Made by a program: the position numbers and the translations under genes
Source: Paragyromitra xinjiangensis
Taxonomy: Eukaryota > Ascomycota > Pezizomycetes > Pezizales > Discinaceae
Direction: 5' to 3'
Assembly: GCA_038503065.1 (NCBI GenBank)
Contig: JBCAMK010000003.1
Location: 3,410,001 to 3,474,000, forward strand
DNA: 64,000 nt
In this document: piece by piece, positions 25,599 to 37,827 of the stretch
How positions within the stretch are numbered: position 1 is the stretch's first letter
Layout: every line of letters begins with the position of its first letter
The notes under the pieces: generated by a model
The model's database searches: none
Seen by the model: only the letters and a program-made list of their open reading frames with translations
What the model was told of the DNA's origin: nothing

Positions 25599-28500
25599 CT
25601 TGGGGAAAATCCTTGCTTGGTCCCAAAAGCTCGGGCATGGCATCGTGGGGGGTCTATCTTACCGGGTACAGCAGTTGCACTCGAGGATTTGGCATCACAT
25701 ATAGCATTGTAGCCGTATTACTCTACATACTTGTCACTGCACGTTCATGATCGTGGGAATACGAACAATCTACGTATCCTTCCATGAGTACATTAAAGTA
25801 CCCATAATATTCGCATACATATTACTATGGTGCGTTTCCGTCCTTGCTCTGCGGGTATCAGCCCCGAGCCTCCCAGTGACATGCGATCCACTGTGGGCTC
25901 CATAGAGTAACTTCACGGCAGCTATCATAGATACAGGATCGGCCAATTGGACCGCGCTCAGCGTTAATAGTTATCATATTACACCAGAGGCCATACCTAA
26001 CTGTTGAGTTTAGAATTTTGGCTGGCGTCTGTGCCACTAGTTAAACTTTGGGCCAGATTTGCATGCATAACCGCATCCAAACAGGGCGCAATTGAGTACG
26101 TCGCCGTCCACACTGTAAAGGATACAATATCCTTTTTCTTAAATGCCGGTCGATACATCTACATACGTGGAGATTCATGTGCCACACGATGCATATCGAA
26201 TTCTCGGGTAGTCCAGTACATTGACCGCTTGGATTGAGCGCTTGGATCGACCATAGTTGTCGCTGGTATGGGAGATCGACTGATATGTATGAGCACTGTG
26301 TCATGCCCTAGATCTGGCTATGGCAGACCCCTCGTGTAAATTCTGGCCATGTGAGGGAGGCAATAGAAATACCGAGTTTTGTAGGCGGGGTGTCCGTTCG
26401 GTAGTTGGCCGTTTCGGCTTAATCTCTGTATATATGCTTTGCTCCACATAGTTAATGGCACAGCCTCTCAAACTTAAATCGATTTCCATAGTTGTAAAGT
26501 AGGACATCTTGTTGGGAAATTATAGGTGAATAAGCATATATTTGAGCGGGGTTAGGCAACACCCATCTGTATGAAAGAAGGCCGACGTTAACGCCGTACT
26601 CTGGGCGAGATCAGAAACTCGGTTTCCACCCGAGCTGGGCCGGGGTTTCGCATGAAGATAGATGTTCCTCGCTGCAGCCCGATAAAGCCGTGGCCGCAAT
26701 CAGTCAGCACTAAATCCGCAGCCGGAAGTAGGAGAGGTGCGATTTTGTATGGACAAGCTCTAGCATTTGCTGACGTTTTGCGGGACCAATCTTGACAGGA
26801 AAAAGCGCCAAGAGCCTGCAGAACCTCGCCAAGTCCGTTAGCCTGCCGAATTGGTGTCCTGAGACTAATTCTATACCCGGACATTGATACCTCTGTCTTG
26901 TAGAATCAAGAGCCCTTGTGTTTGGATTCCCTACTTGGAATGTCTATGCACACACCGCGCTAAGCGACGCAGAAACATCTTCTTTGTTTGTTGACTATTC
27001 TTGGGATATCTCCGGTATCATCCGTATCGATTCCTCCGCGGAAGGATAACGTTATTTACACTTACATGTAACGGCGGGGTCAACATTATCCGCAGAGCCG
27101 CGGGTCTGTTCTGAAAACGGTTTGATGTGGGGGAGAAGAGTGGGGGGAGGCGGCAGAGGTGGGGGTCAGTTGAATTTCTATCACGCTGGGATGGTTTTCA
27201 GGGTCGAAGATTGAGAGGGTTCTTTGGTGGCATCTTTCGTGTGAATAGTGCGCCTGGGGATGGGGGTAGCGCAGTGATACATATGTACTACTTGAACTGG
27301 ATGGCTCACGATATCTAATTTTGTTCATTTAGAAGGTCCTTCGGAATTAACGAGTAAAAAGAACCAATCTTACTATTGTCATGGTGAAGGGCTACTCTTC
27401 GAGTGATAATTCATGACATCAGTATTGCTAATCTGCTTATATAATATCTACCACCCAAAGCAGAACTTGCAAGCATGCAATATCGCTAGAAATGGTTGAG
27501 TTTAGATAGGCAACTTGTTAAATGATCGGTTATATAGCCCATTTTAGTTCTATGGCTTTTGGAGTAGAAGTTTTCTACTGTATACCCGTGGGTTGTCGAT
27601 GCAAACCCTGGTAACAAACGCCAGGAGTAACCTGGGAATTTCTCTTTTTGAAAATTTGACCCCGAGTTGCTTTAATTAGGAGAAAGTAACAAACTCAGCA
27701 GGGAAACCTTTTGGCCAGGATACACTGTTTTGGGTATGTGTTGGGTGATGGTATCTGTGGTGCTAGATCTAGAGCCTTTGGTTTGAGGATGAGAAGACTA
27801 CCTCCCAGCCAAAACTCTAGGAGCACCTCTTTCTCCGGAGAGGCTAACCAACTCATCTCTAAGGACAGCGATTGGGTCATTTTTTGCCCGGGAATCGCCT
27901 GTAGGCTTGAAGCGCTTGGGAATTGGGTGTAAAGGGGCTGGATTTTGTAGCCAATGGAGTTGAGTAGCTGATCTATTGGGCGTGAACTGTACTACCGGTA
28001 GCGATTTCCAAAGTTTGAGTGGGGAAGGAGAGTGTGGGTGGGAGTGAGGGCCAGGGTGGTATGGCGCCATAGGGGGACCAGTGGGTAGTGATCCTTGGGC
28101 CTGGGACGATCATGAGACTGGGAGAACCAGGATTCACGACACAATATCAGTAATCTTTAAGAATCACTACCGCAGAGTTACAATCGGAATAGTGGCTACT
28201 TGAGCCGCCTTCACAAATTGTGAGCATAATCAATCACTTCACAGAATAATCTAAATATTGGAAAACAAAGTAAAATTGGTGTTGTATCTAGTCTTTTTAT
28301 CACGAGGTTGTCGCGTCATAACCGGATAAATTTTGAGACATGAGACTTTAACGGGGGAAGTAACATCCCAAATCAATAGTCTTGATAGGTTCTCGTGGTC
28401 ACATACCCTTCAATCTCTGCTCTTTCAGAGGAGTGAGAAAGCGACGCTCCACTATATGAGAATCTTAAGGTGGCTTTACACACCTCTAACTCTCATTAAT

Positions 28501-30579
28501 TTCTGATATCTTAGCTAATCGAACAACACACTGAAGTTATTTATCGTGCAATGAATTTTCCAGAAATCGGCGAGCGTCTAAATTCTGTCGCTATGTTCAT
28601 CTCTCGCTAGACTTTACACGGGCCCTTGGTCTGAGAATCCCTGGTGTAATCCGCCGGGGTTAATTTCTTTTGAGGTGCTTTAGAAACTTCCAAAGCGCTT
28701 ATATTTATTTGCAGTGGCTTAAGGCCGTCCGGGGGGCGGGGCGGCTGGGGACATGGCCATAAAGCTACGTTTAGCTTAGGAAAAGAGCTTGTAACTAACT
28801 CTGAGGTCATGAGCTGGAGGTGGGTGATTGGTGTAGATGGTGAAGAGATAAAGGTTTAGGCACGTGGGGATCTGCCAAAGATAAAGACAAGTTATCGGAG
28901 CTGAGAGAATGATGAGGAGAGAAACGTATTTCTCGGCGTCTTGATGTTTAAGGTTAATTGGCACTCCCTCAGCAGCCATATGCATAAATGCAGAGACTGG
29001 AGCTTTGATGGTGACAAAGTGTTGGCGTTCAAAAGCATGATAACCTGAGGATACATGTACGTAACTGATAGTAACGACTTGAAACTCCATAGAATTGAGG
29101 AAGCAGTGAGATTTGGAAAATATGTCACATGCAAGAAACTTTTTAAAGGGGGGGTTTTGCACCTAGCTCCATACAAGCAGCTGTGTAGCAGTTGCAGGGA
29201 GTGGGGGATGGGAATGAGCCTGGGCTTTACCCACCCCGTCGTTCTTCGTTTGCCCTCCACTTCCCCCTTCCCCCTTCCCCCCTCCCGCCTCTCCTTCCCT
29301 TCTGCCTCAACTTTTCCACACCCCCACCCCTCCCATAACTTTCGTGGGTCAGCAATTTTGCCGGTATCAACACTGTTTATCCTCCTACCTCTTGTTGCCA
29401 TTTCCGTGTGTTTCTTTTTTCCGGGGCCAGCCAGTCATCCATTAAGTATGATATTTTAGAATCATGAAGTCTTCGGGGTTGTTTGCAATCCTTTATCTGG
29501 ATTCTATCTCTTTCAATTAGGATATTTAGGTGTAAGATAATTCGCGGGCCAAGGGTTGGGGTTGAAATTACTTGTCTGCCACCCCGGAATTAGATTACTG
29601 ACGGGTCAGTCAAGCCAATGTAGGGGAGGTTTAGGTTATGAAACACTCTGATTCGGTGATTCGATACCTATGAGAAGAATCTTAGGGAACAGTTAGGTAT
29701 GAGTATAGATGGCACGGAAACTAGCGACCCCTTGAGAGAGGAATCACTAACTGCGGACGTGTTTTTAGTATCACGATCAAGTACATGGCATAATATATCA
29801 TTCCCCAGCTTACAAGTGGCCTTTTTCTCATAATTACTGAATAACGGTTCCTTTATTCACCGCACGAGTAGAACATGATCACAAAATATATCCATCGATA
29901 CGCTGGTATGGAAGGTATGGCTGGATTTCGGTACGTAGTAGGTAAGGCTCTGGAAAGGAGATACAGTACTGCTGCCTAAGATCAAGGGCAGTAAACGTAC
30001 AAGCCGTTAGTTAAAATTTATTGAATTCAATGGGGTTTCTAGAGGCGGTGTAGATGAAGCTTAGGGGATGAAGTCGGGGCGAATATTAATGCGATAATTA
30101 CGGAGGAGGAGGCTGCATCTTACAGGGCCAGAGGAGGGACAATTCTCTTGTTTATAGCTATAGAGCTAATACTCTCCTCAATAAGAGATTTAGAGGGAGG
30201 GAGATTGGTGTTTCCGCTAGCATCGTTCCGGTTGCTCAATAGTTTAGAGATAAAAAAACCATAGTATAGTGTGTTAGCGGGCATTTCGCCTCCCCATCAG
30301 ATAGGAAGTGAGATATGTCTACTAGTAAGCCCTTGGATGCCCTTCACTTAGAGCCTTCGCCACAGTTTTTCACTCAAATAGCTTAGTAATCAAAACACTA
30401 ACCCTAACCAGTCAGGCTCTCTTCCCCTCTCCTTGAGTCTTCTTTAACCATCCAACCGCAGCAGTCACCTCATCGTCTGCGAAAGCAAAGCAACTCCATC
30501 ACCCTCAGCTCTTCCAGCCTCACTTTCAGTTCAGTGATAAAGAAGAACTCCTCGAAATAAAAACAGCAAACCGTCATCA
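25599..30579. other. intergenic, 5 kb without a recognised gene
   Basis: No gene could be supported. Two frames were weighed and set aside: minus 27798-28070 (90 residues, Pro/His-rich, no homology recognised) and minus 26588-26884 (98 residues). A C/T-only tract of strongly biased strand composition lies at about 29254-29310. The last 180 bp carry the promoter of the eIF1A gene with a telobox-like element and a pyrimidine-rich stretch. Confidence 0.55.
30398..30410 (+). promoter_or_regulatory. telobox-like element upstream of eIF1A
   Basis: CTAACCCTAACCA, two telomere-like units, sits about 170 bp upstream of the eIF1A ATG and is followed by a CT-rich tract (about 30416-30445). Teloboxes are known in promoters of translation-machinery genes in plants and fungi, so placement here makes sense. 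The role is inferred from position. Confidence 0.5.
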
Positions 30580-31433
30580 TGCCGAAGAATAAGGGAAAGG
30601 TATGCAGGATTTTTTTCTTCTTTTACCCCTCGTGGTGGATGAAGGATCAGCCCCACCAAAAATCTTCAGCCGCCACCCACCACCCCCCATAAAACTCAAC
30701 TACGGAGACCTCCGCTTCCAACATGGTGGGGTTGAGGAATATGATAGCTGATGGTGATGTGTAGGGAGGTAAAAATAGGCGTAGGGGAAAGAACGAAAAC
30801 GATAGGGAGAAGCGCGAGTTGACGTTCAAAGAGGACGGCCAAGGTTCGTGCGCAGTTTTTCTTTAGGTGGCGGTGTTGTTGAATACCAAGTCATGACAAC
30901 AGTCTTCAAGGAAGTAGGGTTTGATGATTTTGGTATCACTAACATTTAGCTCTTGCCACAGAATATGCGCAGGTCACAAAAATGCTGGGGAACGGTCGCT
31001 TAGAAGCTCTATGTTTCGATGGTGAGAAACGTTTGGCTCACATCCGGGGAAAACTACGAAAGAAGGTGACATTGATGCCCCATCATCTCAGCTTAACTAT
31101 TTTTAATACTGGTGCTCCTTTAGGTCTGGATCAATCAAGGAGATATCATTCTTTTATCCCTTCGTGACTACCAGGATGAGAAGGGCGACGTTATTTTAAA
31201 ATACACAGCCGACGAGGCCCGTTCTCTCAAAGCATACGGCGAACTTCCCGAAAACGCCAAGATCAACGAAACTGATACTTACGGTTTGTGTTATTCTAGT
31301 TTCCCTTTCTCCCCCAATAGTATGTGCTTAATCCTAATCTCTCTTCTTGCCTGCTCTAGGTCACGAGGGTGCCGACGAGTGCAATTTCGAGTTCGACGTT
31401 GAGGCTGGCGAAATCGATATTGATGCTGTCTAA
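30580..31433 (+). CDS. TIF11: translation initiation factor eIF1A
   Basis: Binds the A site of the 40S subunit and promotes scanning and start-codon choice together with eIF1, eIF2 and eIF5B. Five exons: 30580-30600, 30765-30843, 30962-31065, 31124-31283 and 31360-31433; they sum to exactly 146 codons (145 residues). The first exon codes only MPKNKGK. The joined protein has the basic N-terminus ([19 protein letters not shown]), the S1-like OB fold ([58 protein letters not shown]) and the acidic C-terminus ending GEIDIDAV, close to the eIF5B-binding end of other eIF1A proteins. Length matches the family (about 140-155). This is the most securely identified gene of the window; the symbol follows the yeast orthologue. 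Confidence 0.97.
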
Positions 31434-32252
31434 GCTGTTCGTTCATTTTTTTCCATTCTCTTCTTTTCTTCGGGCTTTGGGGAGTGTGGGCTGGAGGGGT
31501 TGGGGGAGAACAGCATGTCACTTGTTTTCGTTTGGGCGGAAAAGTAAACTACGTACTACTAGGGTCCTTTTTGTTTCTATATTGTTTTTTCATTTTCTCA
31601 CCTGGGGAAATTCCAATTACGTGAAACACGCGTGAAATGAATCACGATGCATATAAGAAAAATAAAGGACTCCCTTGATGGGATGTGGGAAGGTGGAACG
31701 AGATGGGTGATATAGATACTGGGGCTGGCATGCTTGCTGATTTTGAAGGAGATTGGGGATTTTAAGTTTCCTTACTTCTAATGGAGCTCTGGTTTTAATT
31801 CATATCAAAAGACTCATGTCCCTTAGATGCAAAGCCCCTGCTTATAATATCTCTCATTTATTTTAGCCTAGTCAAAAGACTGGAGCTTGGTTGACCCTTG
31901 CTTTGACCCTTTTGGCAAAATGTGCTATTTGCGGTAAATGTGCTCTAGTGAGCCATCGCCGAGTGACGAAGCGTGATGGTTAGTTGTCTTTGAGATCGTT
32001 CAACTATCCGCGGTTGGTGTTTTAATCCTCCAGAAAAATACTCGGCATATATTTGTAATGTAACCTAGCCTAAATCTAGATATTCACTCTATGGATGTGT
32101 AATGAAAAGATATTAAAATTGTGAAGTCCAACCAAAAGGTATAATAATCGAACCCTGAATAAAAGGTATACTAAAGGACTCCTCCCAAATCCCAAACGCC
32201 TACCGAGAATAAAGCATGTGGAAGAAAAACAGATCTCGACTTTAGTCCTTAT
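31434..32252. other. intergenic between converging genes
   Basis: Holds the 3' regions of the eIF1A gene and the minus-strand F-box/ankyrin gene. No further gene or repeat was recognised. Confidence 0.6.
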
Positions 32253-33083
32253 CTAGTCGATAATATCAAGCTCTGAGAATTTTAGCTTTGTCATTGCTAA
32301 GAGTGTCTCGGCCGTCAGAGAATCCAGCGCCATAAATCCCTGTCTGTCCTTAATGGTACGATCTGCACCCATCTCCAGCAACAATCTCGCCGTCGTCAGG
32401 TTATCCCATCTGACCGCCCAATGCAGTGGCGTTGTACGTTCTGTATCCTGTGCATTGACATTGGCCCCCTTCTCTAGTAATAACCGGACGACGTCGTCAT
32501 AGCCATACTCAACTGCACGGTGTAATGCAGTGACGTAATCATAATCCCTCCCATTAACGTCGATTCCACTCTCCAAGAGCAGCTTGACGGCCGCCCCCCG
32601 CCCCTCGACAGCGGCCCATTGCAGAGCTGTCCTGCCGAGGATATCTTCAGCTGAGACTGGCATTCCCTTTTCAAGTAACAGTCTAATCATTGTCTCATGG
32701 CCATAGTCGGCTGCCCAGTGGAGAGCTGTGCCACCGCGAAATCGATCCTGAATGATGCTGTGAGGTCCTCGTTCTAGCAGTAACTTGAGGAGCTTATCAG
32801 CGTTGTCCTTGGTCACGCCGTGCCTTATTTCCTCGTGATCTGTGATGCGGATGTTTTTTCCTTTCTCTAGCAGCAAGCGGATCATCTTCGCATTCCCGTC
32901 TGTGGCTGCGAGATAGAGTGCTGTTACGCAGTGTCTATCATCGTTGAGAGCAAAGCTCAGGAGAAGCGGGGCTAGGAGGCCGCAGAGACGCCGATTGGTG
33001 CGGAGAAATGCGTATGTTTGTTTGGCATTGAGGCTTTCGGCGACATGGAGGAGAAGCTCATTTGGGAGGCTGAGGAGCGACAT
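32253..33083 (-). CDS. F-box/ankyrin-repeat protein
   Basis: Single-exon gene of 276 residues beginning MSLLSLPNELLLHVAESLN, a typical fungal F-box-like start (about residues 2-45). About six ankyrin repeats follow (DGNAKMIRLLLEKGK, TALHWAADYGHETMIRLLLE, TALQWAAVEGRGAAVKLLLE, TALHRAVEYGYDDVVRLLLE, TPLHWAVRWDNLTTARLLLE). The combination suggests a substrate-binding adaptor of an SCF ubiquitin ligase, though many fungal paralogues have no known target. Fungal genomes often hold large, fast-changing families of such proteins. Start ATG and stop are clear; telomere-like motifs lie 110-190 bp upstream. Confidence 0.9.
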   Translation of the reverse strand: MSLLSLPNELLLHVAESLNAKQTYAFLRTNRRLCGLLAPLLLSFALNDDRHCVTALYLAATDGNAKMIRLLLEKGKNIRITDHEEIRHGVTKDNADKLLKLLLERGPHSIIQDRFRGGTALHWAADYGHETMIRLLLEKGMPVSAEDILGRTALQWAAVEGRGAAVKLLLESGIDVNGRDYDYVTALHRAVEYGYDDVVRLLLEKGANVNAQDTERTTPLHWAVRWDNLTTARLLLEMGADRTIKDRQGFMALDSLTAETLLAMTKLKFSELDIID

Positions 33084-34739
33084 CGCGGTATATTTGAGTG
33101 TTCCAACACCTGGCCTGTGTTGACGAGATGGTGATAATTTTGCGGCTGACCGAATCTTATCGAGTCGTGCTAGTTCAGAATTGAATTTTAGAAGCCCTAA
33201 CCCTGCTCACAGGGGTATTTTCAAAAAACCCTAACCCATCACATTGCGGGTCGTAGTGATTAGGGTTAGTGGGTAAGCGTTTATGGTGGGTTAAAGGGTT
33301 CGGAATGGGAAACTAAAGCTGAAATATGGATGCTCGGTTACTAGCATGTCGCGGGGAGTAGTGTTGGTTAGTTCCGACATGGATTAGCACTCGTGACTTG
33401 ATCTCCCGACAGGGGCTTCGGGGAACTTCGACAGCAGTTTCCTAGAAGGGAGTTTGGTGATACAGACTGGTTTGGAGATGAGAGGACTACTCGAATTAAG
33501 ATTAATTGTGCTGCTTGCTTCTCGGGACTCACCTTCTGCAGGTGATCGTGGTGGAAATATAGGTACGTGTATGCAGTTAGAACCTGTTATCACTGATGGT
33601 GAGATAATCGGCGTATGGATAAAAAGCCTGAGAGAAGTACATAGATGATGGGGGGAGAGAAGCGGAAGAGGAGGATGAGAGGAAGGAAGTTTCAAAAGAG
33701 GGGGGGGTTTATACTCAAGGCTAGTTCGCTGCTTACGCGTATACATAGTCACTTCAATTAATTACGCAATCGGCTATCTAGTTGGGCTGTGACTAAAATT
33801 TAATCTGTGGGGCGGATGTTAGTCGTGTCGTCGGTAGCAAGACTCTCAGGTTCTACTAGCACACATTCATTCTCGATCAGATTTCTCGGGTGGATTTTCG
33901 GTAGGGTTAGCCTTGGCCCAACTTAAGCAATTATTAAAGTTACAGTTTTCTCGCATCACAATATATCACTCGCTCATAAGGACATGAGATTTGTTGGAAA
34001 AGCTTCGTAATACGAGGTTGATTCCTGTCTCGTTCCCAGCCTATTTTTCCATAATTATTGTATTTTATTCACAATTATAGCCAAATATTAGAGATGCGTG
34101 AGGTATGAACCTTGGCGCCAAGCACAAGTCTGGGCACGAGATAGGGTTGATTCGGGGACGCAGATTAGTGAGAAACAGGCACCTGAGCATATAGGCACTC
34201 GAGAGGCTGCCACCGGAATATAGACCGAAGGGCGTTGCTAGCCAGCCTCCAGAGAATAAGCATTGTCCACTCTACATGCCTACTATTCCAACAAAATTGG
34301 AGTAAATTTATATTATAAAGTGAATTAATTTTAGAAACAGGCTCGTGCTTATGAGATAATTGCAATCTAGTCTAGATTATACCTCGCAAGGCAGCTATTA
34401 TAAACTGATTTTTCACAGGGCTATTGCATTGTGTTTGGTTCTACTAGCGGCCTACTGACGCCCTTCGCTAGCCTGGAAGAATATTCAATTTATCTATTTG
34501 GCCTATTGCTGTGTATTCGGTCATGTATATTACAGGTCCTTGGAGCTTGGAAAGGCTTGACATCTTGACATCTTTTACTTTTATTGGTGATTTTTATCCC
34601 TCTCTTTTTCATCCCTTCATTTTGATTCATCTAGTTTACCGAGCTTTTGGGACCGGATTGCCTTATAGTCTAGGATTTATCTGGGTTATTTTAGGAATTT
34701 TCAGTGATAAGTATGTTTAAGATTCTGTAATATTTACCC
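33084..34739. other. intergenic with telomere-like motifs
   Basis: Contains three short telomere-like strings upstream of the F-box/ankyrin gene (33195-33204, 33226-33237, and in reverse orientation 33261-33273). The rest shows no gene I can support; a 63-residue plus frame near 33454 lacks an ATG at its 5' end and any known domain. Confidence 0.6.
33195..33273. promoter_or_regulatory. telomere-like motif group in F-box/ankyrin promoter
   Basis: CCCTAACCCT at 33195, AAACCCTAACCC at 33226 and TAGGGTTAGTGGG at 33261 lie within 80 bp, the last inverted relative to the others. They may be binding sites for a Myb/TRF-like telobox factor or the trace of an interstitial telomeric sequence. Function not shown. 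Confidence 0.4.
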
Positions 34740-36771
34740 CTATTTCTCCGAGGCACTAATAGCAGTTTCTTCGTCTCCCTTCGCACTGGAAACAGCTATC
34801 TCTTCAGAGTCACAAAACTTGTCTTTGCCTCCCTCTACATAGTCCCATGATGCATCCATACCACCAAGCATTTCCCATATCAAGGTAAATAATAATAACA
34901 CAGTACAAATAGCCAATAGGCCTGTGATCGTTAATTTTTCCGGGGGAGCCAGCGGAAGGCATGCAATGATGATAGCAAATGGGGCGCGCCATACCCGACG
35001 AAGCCACTGTGCACTTAGTTAGCATGCTGAGGAATGGTGGGTATTTAAAACACTCACTGCCCGGAAAAACATAATGCACTTTGTATCTTCGTCCTCGTCC
35101 ACTTCATGGTGTAGAAGTGATATCCAATAAAGACACAATAGCCCGATTGCTAACCCCCCACAAAACAGCCATCTCAATCCTTGCCAATCTTCTTTCGCTG
35201 GGAACGTATCCTCAGCTCTTTTCGTGAGATTTTCTTCGATCCCAGCAAGGTCGTCTCCGTACTTGACGAACACAGCACAAATATCGCCCGCAATGAGTAA
35301 CGACGCACTAAGCGGTAAATGTAGTAAAATCCACTGAAAGGCATTAATCACTTTCCATCTCAATGCATGTATACCACTCTCCGGGTTTTCCCGTGAGCCG
35401 TCGCAGGAGACATATAGCCAACACAGACAAAAAGCTATAATCAGAGACATTGCAGCTCTCCCAAACTTGCTATCGATGTTATCCAGTCCTGCAGGAGAGG
35501 CCCAAACAAGCCCGTAGAGGAATTCGCCTAGAACTATGATGTAGAATGCGCTCATTCGTTCGATGTGGTGGTCGATGTCTACGGCCGTGGAGTACTTAAT
35601 CTTGAAATGTCGCTTGAACCACGTATTGTGTGTTATTACGCTTACAGCCTCATCGGCGAAGAAGGCAACGATCGCAACAACGATCTTTGAGTGATTCGAG
35701 ATGTGAGCCGGTGACAGGAATACAGGTGTCCATATTGGTATTGTAGCGAGGGAGAGAAAGCTATGGTAACGGAGCTGGAGGGCGTGTTGATGCACTGTTA
35801 GGGAGTATAAGAAGTTGATGCAGACTTGATGTTGGGTATTAGTTAGGGGCCAGTTTTTGTTTGCTTTCTAGGTTAATTACTTAATGATACTCGAGCTGCT
35901 AGGAATGATCCGACTGTAACCCTGATGGCAGACAGGCTTTCGTCGATGAATGTTGCGTTGTTGCCATACAACAGCATTATGATCATGATCCAAACTATCA
36001 AGATACGCTGGATTATATCGTCGTTATAGTACACGTTCATCAGACTTGTGAGATCGCTCCAGATTCGCCTGGTTAATTATTCAAGTGGCACGTTAGCTCT
36101 TGGCACTAGCAGGAGAGTTTTGCGATTGTGAAATACCAGGCTGGTCTGTAAGTAGTTAGCTCAGGTTGACTGAATTATTAACGAAAGGGATGTTAGTTCT
36201 AACATGAAAATGAGTATATATTTCCCTAGGTGTGCGGGGGAGGTAGGGTGATGAACCATATCCTCCGCAAAATTCGCAGTCAGGCCGATATATCTAGTAT
36301 TCCCCATGTCCCATCGGCCATAATTCAGTAGCTATAATCTAATTGATGCGAATCCGGGTCAGGATTTGGAATTACACACAGTAAATCCAGAAAAAGCTCA
36401 AACTTTCCTGCCTGCCTAGGTACCCCGTCATCACATTGTTTGTGTAGGTCTCCGTTATCCGTGAAATATTGTCTTGCTCGTGGTTTCGCGATTAGGTATT
36501 TGCGTGTCTTGACTTGAGAATTATGGTGCGGTGGGTGTTTGGATTTAACCGCGTGAATGACTGTGTGCCGATGGTTCGGTACATGTGGATGAAAATGGCC
36601 GTGGTGATTTTCAGGCTCGTGAGGGTGGTCGTGATGGAGTCCGATATGGAGGTGGTGGTGGTGCTCATTGCTGTTGTTTTTGTCATTGTTCTCCTCATGC
36701 TTTACGTGAGGAGTAGTTGAAGATCCTGAGGAGCTCTCAGCTTGGGGGTTTGGTTCGATGGTTGAGTCCAT
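34740..36771 (-). CDS. LtrA-family membrane protein with His-rich N-terminus and a 9-nt exon
   Basis: Family named for the bacterial low-temperature-requirement A protein; molecular role unknown. Six exons on the minus strand: 36771-36380, 36293-36204, 36145-36137, 36068-35881, 35824-35058 and 35006-34740. They sum to 1,713 nt, 570 residues. The third exon is only 9 nt; it supplies the middle of an IPAWRIWSDL motif that the family has at this position. The N-terminus is hydrophilic with a histidine-rich block at about residues 37-83 (HHHHLHIGLHHDHPHEPENH). The LtrA domain starts near 124 (KFELFLDLL-YIGLTANFAED) and continues with YNDDIIQRILIVWIMIIMLL, YSTAVDIDHHIERMSAFYII, LGEFLYGLVWASPAG and LLHLPLSASLLIAGDI, many hydrophobic segments in all. 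The His block could bind metal ions; that is inference. Confidence 0.87.
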
Positions 36772-37827
36772 AGTTGCTTTTGATGTTGTGGTGATGCTGC
36801 TGCTTTAAGTGAGTAGCTTCTGGGGAGGCTGCCTGGACCATAATATATCACCAGAAAATCGGTAAGTTTGGAGGACGCGAGGCTTAGGGACTCAACCAGG
36901 TATTTATGAGCGGGAGATTGATCGTGGCGGCGTTCGTCGCGAATATAAAGTTAGTCCACAAGGACCATGGCTGCTGTGAAACATCTAGGAGGATTGTTGC
37001 TGACCGTACCGTTACACTGGAAGATAACAGCTTATGCGGGAGGTGGTGTGCCTTTCTTCACTGGTGGTGCGTGTGTCTCAATTATCCTGCGGCTGCCGTG
37101 TTGTTATCGACGTGATTGAATGGAGTCGCGCGAATCATCAGAGAACAACTTTCATTTATTACCTACCCAGAAGGTGGTTAGAGATAGGACACAAAGAATC
37201 CCTGCTAACTAGTAGCCAAACAAAAATTTGAGCTTGCTCTTGGCAAGTTGCTGTTGGTTTGCAAGGATTGACGATATGTATTCTAGCTAGATAGACCAAC
37301 TGGGTAGGCTTATAGTTTCATCTACTGTCAGCTTTCGAACTGGATAATTAAAAGGACAGATTAGGATGCTTGGGAGCGTGCTCATTAATTTTGGTATTTA
37401 TGCGCCTCAGGGGTGCCCTGCTGTGCCAGTTTTGCATGTATTCTAACCCTTACTATGTGGCCTGTTTAATGGATCTCAAAGGTACCTAAGTGGTGGCTTC
37501 TATAGCAATAAATATATCTTTGAGAGGCATATATCGTGCCATTATTCACGGGATTCAGGTTTCACAGAAACTGGTGTAGTAGTCGTCATTGTATACGAGG
37601 TATGGCATTTGGTTCAACCCTCCTGTGCGATAGGAGCAAAACCAACTGTAGGGTAGGAGTGGGGAATTGGGGAGATATAAACTGTGGATTTTATCTCTCG
37701 TAGTCCTTTGTAGCAGCTAAAGTAGTAATTCTGAATTTGCCCGTAAATTATCGGGCCCACTATAAAACGAACTAATTGATAAGGTTAAATAAATGCGTAA
37801 AGGTTTCTAAGGCTCTGAGCAGCGAAC
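36772..37827. other. intergenic, nothing recognised
   Basis: About 1 kb between the LtrA start and the end of the subtilase gene. It should contain the LtrA promoter; no gene or repeat was seen. Confidence 0.6.

Noticed and set aside
27798..28070. 90-codon minus-strand frame starting MAPYHPGPHSHPHSP
   Set aside because: Pro/His-rich start over a biased region, no family, no supporting exon.
28892..29459. Overlapping long frames on both strands (169 and 134 codons)
   Set aside because: They arise from the pyrimidine/purine-biased tract; sequences are low-complexity and unlike known proteins.
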